In this document: piece after piece, positions 16,810 to 21,061 of the stretch
Position numbering within the stretch: the first letter of the stretch is position 1
Layout of the letters: each line of letters begins with the position of its first letter
Source of the DNA: S015-6 sp964384945
Lineage (GTDB): Bacteria; Desulfobacterota; DSWW01
Reading direction: 5' to 3'
Assembly: GCA_964384945.1 (NCBI GenBank)
Contig: CAYLMK010000044.1
Coordinates: forward strand, 1-21,061
Length of the DNA: 21,061 bases
Made by a program: the position numbers and the translations under genes
The notes under the pieces: model-generated
The model's input: the letters and a program-made list of their open reading frames with translations, nothing else
The model's database searches: none
What the model was told of the DNA's origin: nothing

Positions 16810-16960
16810 CCGAGACCCGAGGGCGGCGGCCGCCGGAACGGTTTTTCCGGCTCCACCCCGGCCCGCCCCGCAACCGATATTTGCAGGCAGGTGGGCGGGG
16901 CCTGTTCCCCGACCTCTATTCCGGCCTTCTCCTTTGCCCTTTCGCCTTTCGCCTCCGGAA

Positions 16961-18481
16961 TCAGGAAATGTATTTCGCCTTCAGCTCCTTCTTCAGGATC
17001 TTGCCCGTGGCTGTTCGGGGCAGCGCCTCCGCGAAGACCACCTTCTTGGGGGTCTTGTACCGGGCGAGCCTTCCCTTGCAGAACTCGATGATGCTCTTTT
17101 CGGTCACCGTCTCCCCAGGCTTCGGGACGACGATGGCCATCCCCACTTCCCCCCACTTCTCGTCCGGGATACCGATCACCCCGACATCGGCCACCTGGCT
17201 GTGGGCCATGATGGCATCCTCCACCTCGGCGGGGTAGACGTTCTCCCCGCCGCTGATGTACATGTCCTTCTTCCGGTCGATCAGGTAGAGATACCCCTCG
17301 TCGTCGAAGTAGCCCATGTCCCCCGTGTGGAGCCACCCGTCCACGATCGACTCGGCCGTGGCCTCGGGCCTTCTCCAGTATTGCCGGATGACGTTCGGGC
17401 CCTTGACGAGCACCTCTCCGGTCTCTCCCCTCGGGAGCGTGTTTCCCGCGTTGTCGACGATCCTCACGTCGGTGTGAAACACAGGTTTGCCGCAGGAACC
17501 GATTTTGTGGAGGGCCTCCTCGGGCCGCAGGACCGTGATGGCCGGGGCCGTCTCGGTCATTCCGTATCCCTGGGCAAAGGTCGCCCCGCGCCTCATGTAG
17601 GTTTCGATGAGCGGACGCGGGCAGGGCGAGCCCCCCGCGAGGAAGAAGCGAAGGCTGGACAGGTCCGCGGTCTCGAACTCGGGGACCTGGGTCATGAACA
17701 GGAACATGACCGGAATGCCGAAGACCGTGGTCGCCCTCTGCTCCTCGATCAGCCGGAACACCTCGGAGGGATTGAAGAACCGTTGGATCACGAGCTTCGA
17801 GCCCACATACAGGCTCGGTATGGCGGAGACCCCGAGGCCGCCCACGTGAAACATGGGCGCGCAGACGATCGCCACGTCCTTGTTGCCCAGCGAGTAGATG
17901 TGGATGGTGTTCACGCAGTTCCACTGTATGTTCCCTTGCAGGACGACGGCGCCCTTGGGCCTGCCCGTGGTCCCCGAGGTGTACATGATGAACTCCGGGT
18001 CGTCCAGGGTGACTTCGCTGTCGGGTTTCGGCTCTTCCTCGGCCCGATTCGCGACCCAGGGTTCGTAGGAAAGGTCGTTCTGCGCTCCCCCTTCCAGTTC
18101 GCAGATGTATTGCCGGATACTCGGGACCCTTGGCCGGAGATCCTCCACCAGCGGAAGAAACTCGGGGGAGTAGACGAGCAGGACCGGTTCGGAATCGTTG
18201 AGGATGAATGCAAGCTCGGGCGCGGCGAGCCGGAAGTTCAGGGGAACCATGATCCCCCCGATCTTGCACAGGGCCTGGAGGATCTCCAGGAACACGTGGC
18301 TGTTCGCCATCAGCGCCGCCACCCGATCGCCCTTCCGCACGCCCGCCTCCTGCAGCGCATGGGCCAACCGGTTCACCCGGATGTTGAATTCCCCCTTCGT
18401 GAATTCGAGTTCACCGTACTTGAGGCAGGGTTCATGGGGATAGCGCTCGGCCCACCGTGTCGTCCATTCTCCTACGTTCAT
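16961..18481 (-). CDS. Long-chain fatty acid / carboxylate-CoA ligase
   Basis: This 506-residue member of the AMP-forming ligase family activates a carboxylic acid with ATP and joins it to CoA. The phosphate-binding motif YTSGTTGRPKG is at 167-177, followed by GYGMTETAPA, the GWLHTGDMGY motif, the hinge region around DRKKDMYISGGENVYPAEVE and the catalytic Lys494 in TATGKILKKEL. I chose ATG 18481 because GGGAGGGAG lies just upstream and residue 1 fits family starts; the frame extends to 18547. Sequence alone does not separate medium-, long-chain or aryl substrates. The convergent epoxide hydrolase is the only catabolic neighbour. Confidence 0.9.
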   Translation of the reverse strand: MNVGEWTTRWAERYPHEPCLKYGELEFTKGEFNIRVNRLAHALQEAGVRKGDRVAALMANSHVFLEILQALCKIGGIMVPLNFRLAAPELAFILNDSEPVLLVYSPEFLPLVEDLRPRVPSIRQYICELEGGAQNDLSYEPWVANRAEEEPKPDSEVTLDDPEFIMYTSGTTGRPKGAVVLQGNIQWNCVNTIHIYSLGNKDVAIVCAPMFHVGGLGVSAIPSLYVGSKLVIQRFFNPSEVFRLIEEQRATTVFGIPVMFLFMTQVPEFETADLSSLRFFLAGGSPCPRPLIETYMRRGATFAQGYGMTETAPAITVLRPEEALHKIGSCGKPVFHTDVRIVDNAGNTLPRGETGEVLVKGPNVIRQYWRRPEATAESIVDGWLHTGDMGYFDDEGYLYLIDRKKDMYISGGENVYPAEVEDAIMAHSQVADVGVIGIPDEKWGEVGMAIVVPKPGETVTEKSIIEFCKGRLARYKTPKKVVFAEALPRTATGKILKKELKAKYIS

Positions 18482-18872
18482 CGATCTCCCTCCCTGTTCG
18501 CTCGCAGAGTCTATACAGGATTCATCCTCCCCCGGGTCGCCCGACATCCTGCGTCCTCTTCTCGTTGACGCGCAATTCCACCGCCTGCTATCTTACCGCC
18601 GGCCGAAAGCAGTTTCCCATCCCGGGAAAACAACGAATTCCGGTTCACAAGGAAGGTTCGGAGGCAGTTCAGTATTGTTCGTCCTTGTTCACGGGAGCGA
18701 CCTCCGGCAACCGTTGAATCTTGCAATCATCTCTCCGAATTTGCAACAGAGCGAGATCCCTGCACAAGGATTTGCTTGAGGGCTTCAGGTCCGAAACGCA
18801 AGAAAGGTGCTGAGCGCGCCGATGCCGGGTGGAAAACTGAACCGGGATCCCTGTCCGGAAGGCTGTGACTCT
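18482..18872. other. Divergent intergenic region with a + strand promoter candidate
   Basis: The region separates the ligase from the glycosyltransferase. TTGACG (18565-18570) and TATCTT (18589-18594) at 18-base spacing form a plausible rightward promoter about 280 bases before the glycosyltransferase start. No clear minus-strand promoter, repeat or small gene was found. The long leader could hold structure, but I see no strong hairpin. Confidence 0.4.
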
Positions 18873-20405
18873 GTGAAAGACAAAGAACTCTCCTGGCCCC
18901 CGCCCTGGGTCATGGCGGCTGTGCTCCTGTTGGCATTGGGAACAGCCATCCGACTGTGGATCTACTTCTCGGCATTGCCGCTTCGAATCGACGAAGTCCG
19001 CCTGGCCATGAACCTGCTCGAGCGCTCCTATGCGGATCTTTTCGAGCCTTTGCGCCACGGACAGGCGGCACCCCTTGGCTTCCTCCTTGCCGGCAAGTTG
19101 ATTGCGGATCTGGGGGGCGACAATGAACTGGCGTATCGCCTCCTTCCGGTGCTTTCCGGGATTCTGGGGCTGTGGGTCTTTTGGCGAATAGCCCGGCGGT
19201 ATCTCCTGCCGGCCGGCGCGGTCATCTCATTGGCCGCCATCAGTATGAGCCCGACGCTGACCACCCGCGCCGTGGACTTCAAGCAGTATTCATCCGATTT
19301 CCTGTTGACCGCGGCCATGCTGGCGGTGGCCCTCCCATGGCTTGCCGGTTCCAGATCGGCCGGCCGTTGGCTTGCTATCGTCTTGATGGGTTCCCTGTGT
19401 CTGAGCTTTTCACACCCGGGAGTCTTCTATGTTGCAGCGGCGGGCCTGGTCTGGCTTTTTCAAACGATCTCGGCAAGGAACAAGGAGGATGTTGCCCGGT
19501 TGTTGGTCGCTTCGGCCATTTGGCTGCTCGTCCTTGCGGTCGTGTACGAGTTTAACATGCGATACAGCGAAGGCAAACCGGGCCTTCAGTATTACTGGCA
19601 GAGGGACTTCATGCCAACGGATTCCCCTTGGTCGAGCCTCCGTTGGATGGCCGCTTCGATGTTAAAGGTGCCGCACACACTCGGCTTTAACCTGGGACGG
19701 ACGGCTTATATCTGGCTGTTCCTTCTGGCCGCGATCGGGCAGGTGTCACTGGTGATCAAAGAGCGATCCACAGGCTCTGCCATGTTCCTGATGATCCTCC
19801 TGCCCTTCCTGGCTGCCGTGTTGCACCAGTATCCTTTCGGAGATCGCGCAATTATCTTTCTTCTGCCCGTCTTCTTGTTCATGATGGCGGAAGGCTTCAA
19901 CAGGATCCTGATGGCGCCCAACGCAGCGCGTGTCGTGCTGGTCCTGGTCTGTTTCTCCTATATGCTGCCTTTTACAATCCGAGAATTTGAAAGGCCCAAC
20001 TATCAAGGAGGCCGGTATGATGTGGTGAGCGTCTTGAAATATCTCCGTGACCATGCGCCGTCCGATGATGAAGAGGTTCTGGTCGTGGATACCTTGAGCT
20101 ACCCGTACCTTTACTACGAGCGACGCCTTGTGACCGATCGGAAGGCCACCATTCTGAACTTTCCAAGAGGGGAGATAGCGTCCGAGGCTGCCCGATCCGT
20201 CTTGAGATCGGCTCTTCAAAACCGGCAGAACTCAAGAACGGTCTGGCTCGTGGTCCCGGATCGGCGGTATGTCGAACGGAACTCCTACCAAAAGCTACCG
20301 CCCGTCATTCTCTCAGCCCTGGGCGGCATGGGGACAATCGAAGAGTCGGTTGAGTTTCCCAATGTGGTAGTCTATCGCGTGAACGTGAGTCCTGGAGAAG
20401 GCTGA
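18873..20405 (+). CDS. GT-C membrane glycosyltransferase, PMT/ArnT (GT39)-like
   Basis: This polytopic protein of about 510 residues has roughly 10-12 membrane spans. The first span is followed by Asp40-Glu41 in PLRIDEVRLAMNLL, the acidic pair in the first outer loop used for catalysis in PMT/ArnT-type enzymes. The next conserved block ELAYRLLPVLSGILGLWVFW is also characteristic. A soluble C-terminal domain of about 130 residues follows the last span. Such enzymes move a sugar from a polyprenyl-phosphate carrier to protein or lipid on the outer membrane face. I chose GTG 18873 because GGAAGG lies ten bases upstream; GTG 18807 and ATG 18822 are in-frame alternatives. No other cell-surface glycan genes are nearby, so the acceptor is unknown. 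Confidence 0.8.
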   Translation: MKDKELSWPPPWVMAAVLLLALGTAIRLWIYFSALPLRIDEVRLAMNLLERSYADLFEPLRHGQAAPLGFLLAGKLIADLGGDNELAYRLLPVLSGILGLWVFWRIARRYLLPAGAVISLAAISMSPTLTTRAVDFKQYSSDFLLTAAMLAVALPWLAGSRSAGRWLAIVLMGSLCLSFSHPGVFYVAAAGLVWLFQTISARNKEDVARLLVASAIWLLVLAVVYEFNMRYSEGKPGLQYYWQRDFMPTDSPWSSLRWMAASMLKVPHTLGFNLGRTAYIWLFLLAAIGQVSLVIKERSTGSAMFLMILLPFLAAVLHQYPFGDRAIIFLLPVFLFMMAEGFNRILMAPNAARVVLVLVCFSYMLPFTIREFERPNYQGGRYDVVSVLKYLRDHAPSDDEEVLVVDTLSYPYLYYERRLVTDRKATILNFPRGEIASEAARSVLRSALQNRQNSRTVWLVVPDRRYVERNSYQKLPPVILSALGGMGTIEESVEFPNVVVYRVNVSPGEG

Positions 20406-20523
20406 AGGGAAAAGATCACTCGCCACAGCGCCTTGCGGGCTCAAGAACCTACAAGCCGATCGAGACCGCCAGCCAGGCCTGCGGAGAGAGATTGTTCCCT
20501 TTTCTTGAGATTCTACGCGACCC

Positions 20524-20541
20524 GTTTGACAGATCCGGTCA
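20524..20541. repeat. Left arm of 18-bp inverted repeat; TTGAC-N7-GTCA dyad
   Basis: GTTTGACAGATCCGGTCA is the exact reverse complement of 20771-20788. It is itself an imperfect dyad, TTTGAC-N7-GTCA. On the minus strand GTCAAA is followed after nine bases by TAGAAT (20515-20510), a possible leftward -10. Confidence 0.65.
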
Positions 20542-20770
20542 CACGCCCGTGCGATCCCTCGAGAATCTTTTCGGAAGCGCCTCCTGAATTTCCTCTATTT
20601 TACTTTCATTTCGTATTGTAACTATTTGATATCAAATGGCCTTTGTGTCCTTCATGTCTCTGGCCGCCTCGCAGCGACCGCGATGGCTGATGGCCATCTG
20701 GACTCACGGCCCGCCCACAGGTGCACGGGTTTTTCATCCGGCCGAACCCTCGAAAAAAACCTATTGGCTT

Positions 20771-20802
20771 TGACCGGATCTGTCAAACCCTCCCTGTACA
20801 AT
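20771..20802 (+). promoter_or_regulatory. Right arm of inverted repeat with -10 element for the ARPP-1 gene
   Basis: TGACCGGATCTGTCAAAC (20771-20788), preceded by TT, forms TTTGAC-N7-GTCAAA. Nine bases after GTCAAA lies TACAAT (20797-20802), 36 bases before the next ATG. The spacing from TTGACC to TACAAT is 21 bases, too long for a normal promoter. The dyad is therefore better read as an operator or activator site than as a simple -35. Confidence 0.5.
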
Positions 20803-20838
20803 TCGTCCAAAAGCCAACCAGAGAGAAGTGCAACCGCC

Positions 20839-21061
20839 ATGGAAACCGTGATCAGAGAGTACCTGGGTCAGATCCAGGTGGGCCCCAGACAGTCCTACAA
20901 GAACCTCGCCCTGTTTCCGCTCCTGTCGTCCTACAGGGCCGCGCTCGACTACGTCACCCTGGACGAGGCGTTTGCGGAGAACCTGGTCGAGGTGGCCGAG
21001 GTGGGGCGGGAAGGCTCGGTCCCGGAAATCAAGGTCACGAACAAGTCCCCCCGAAGGCTCC
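20839..21061 (+). CDS. ARPP-1 domain protein (5' part only)
   Basis: The frame starts METVIREYLGQIQVG at ATG 20839 and runs off the right edge after 74 codons. Segments such as SYKNLALFPLLSS, YVTLDEAF, LVEVAEVG and SVPEIKVTNKSPRRL match the start of the ARPP-1 family (a conserved bacterial domain, also called DUF6569-like). That family is known by association with rhodanese/phosphatase genes and has no established reaction. The protein looks soluble, with no signal peptide. The ribosome site is weak (GAGAGAAG). A dyad and possible -10 lie directly upstream. The family call rests on recognition of the N-terminal pattern, and the 3' part is not visible. Confidence 0.7.
   Translation, partial: METVIREYLGQIQVGPRQSYKNLALFPLLSSYRAALDYVTLDEAFAENLVEVAEVGREGSVPEIKVTNKSPRRL

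Larger units (their letters stand above)
20406..20838. other. 433-bp intergenic region with an inverted repeat
   Basis: No convincing gene is present. The region holds a perfect 18-bp inverted repeat (20524-20541 and 20771-20788), with an AT-rich stretch between the arms (about 20585-20640), lower in GC than the genes around it. A minus-strand frame (20652-20840) has no family likeness. Confidence 0.6.

Noticed and set aside
16810..16960. Terminator between the convergent epoxide hydrolase and ligase genes
   Set aside because: A GC-rich imperfect stem is possible (GGCCCGCCC with GGGCGGGGCC), but it has a bulge and no U-run on either strand.
20652..20840. 62-codon minus-strand frame between the inverted-repeat arms and the ARPP-1 start
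   Set aside because: It has no ribosome site, spans the repeat arm and promoter-like sequence, and has no family resemblance.

Overview
The window looks like a chromosomal segment of a high-GC deltaproteobacterium (Desulfobacterota type). I infer this from a long leftward housekeeping operon, mutS - xerD - DHH/CBS/poly(A)-polymerase fusion - M50 protease - scpA - scpB - rluB - initiator tRNA, and from the overall protein flavour. No 16S gene or other marker is present to fix the species.

Bases 1-3250 form a decaying accessory region on the + strand. It holds the 3' end of an unrecognised gene, a Cas4/RecB-like PD-(D/E)XK nuclease with a four-cysteine Fe-S signature, and a protein that may be its single-strand-annealing partner. 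The candidate annealing protein has an apparent one-base frameshift in its cysteine-rich tail. Next come an intact VapB-type antitoxin with an internally deleted VapC, and the remains of a second antitoxin/PIN pair. Bases 3248-4125 (minus) hold two translationally coupled conserved proteins of unknown function. Bases 4126-4753 are mostly non-coding and may contain a mobile-element scar. A 68-residue repeat protein follows.

Bases 5065-14957 (minus) are the housekeeping block. Genes overlap or lie within a few tens of bases. The block runs from mismatch repair (mutS) and chromosome dimer resolution (xerD), through a tRNA-3'-end or RNA-tailing enzyme, a membrane protease, the condensin partners ScpA/ScpB and the 23S rRNA pseudouridine synthase RluB, to tRNA-fMet and a clear Rho-independent terminator. 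A perfect 24-bp inverted repeat sits on the xerD stop codon.

Bases 15087-16809 (plus) carry a promoter bracketed by two near-identical dyads 33 bp apart, a 68-residue single-span membrane protein with its own terminator-like stem, and an epoxide hydrolase. A fatty acyl-CoA synthetase (16961-18481, minus) converges on it. A GT-C type membrane glycosyltransferase follows (18873-20405, plus). The window closes with the start of an ARPP-1 family protein. Its upstream region contains a perfect 18-bp inverted repeat built on the same TTGAC-N7-GTCA half-sites seen near 15.1 kb.

The most novel leads are the nuclease/annealing-protein pair, the shared dyad found at four places, and the strong hairpin inside the mutS operon. 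I found no CRISPR array, intact prophage or complete insertion sequence.
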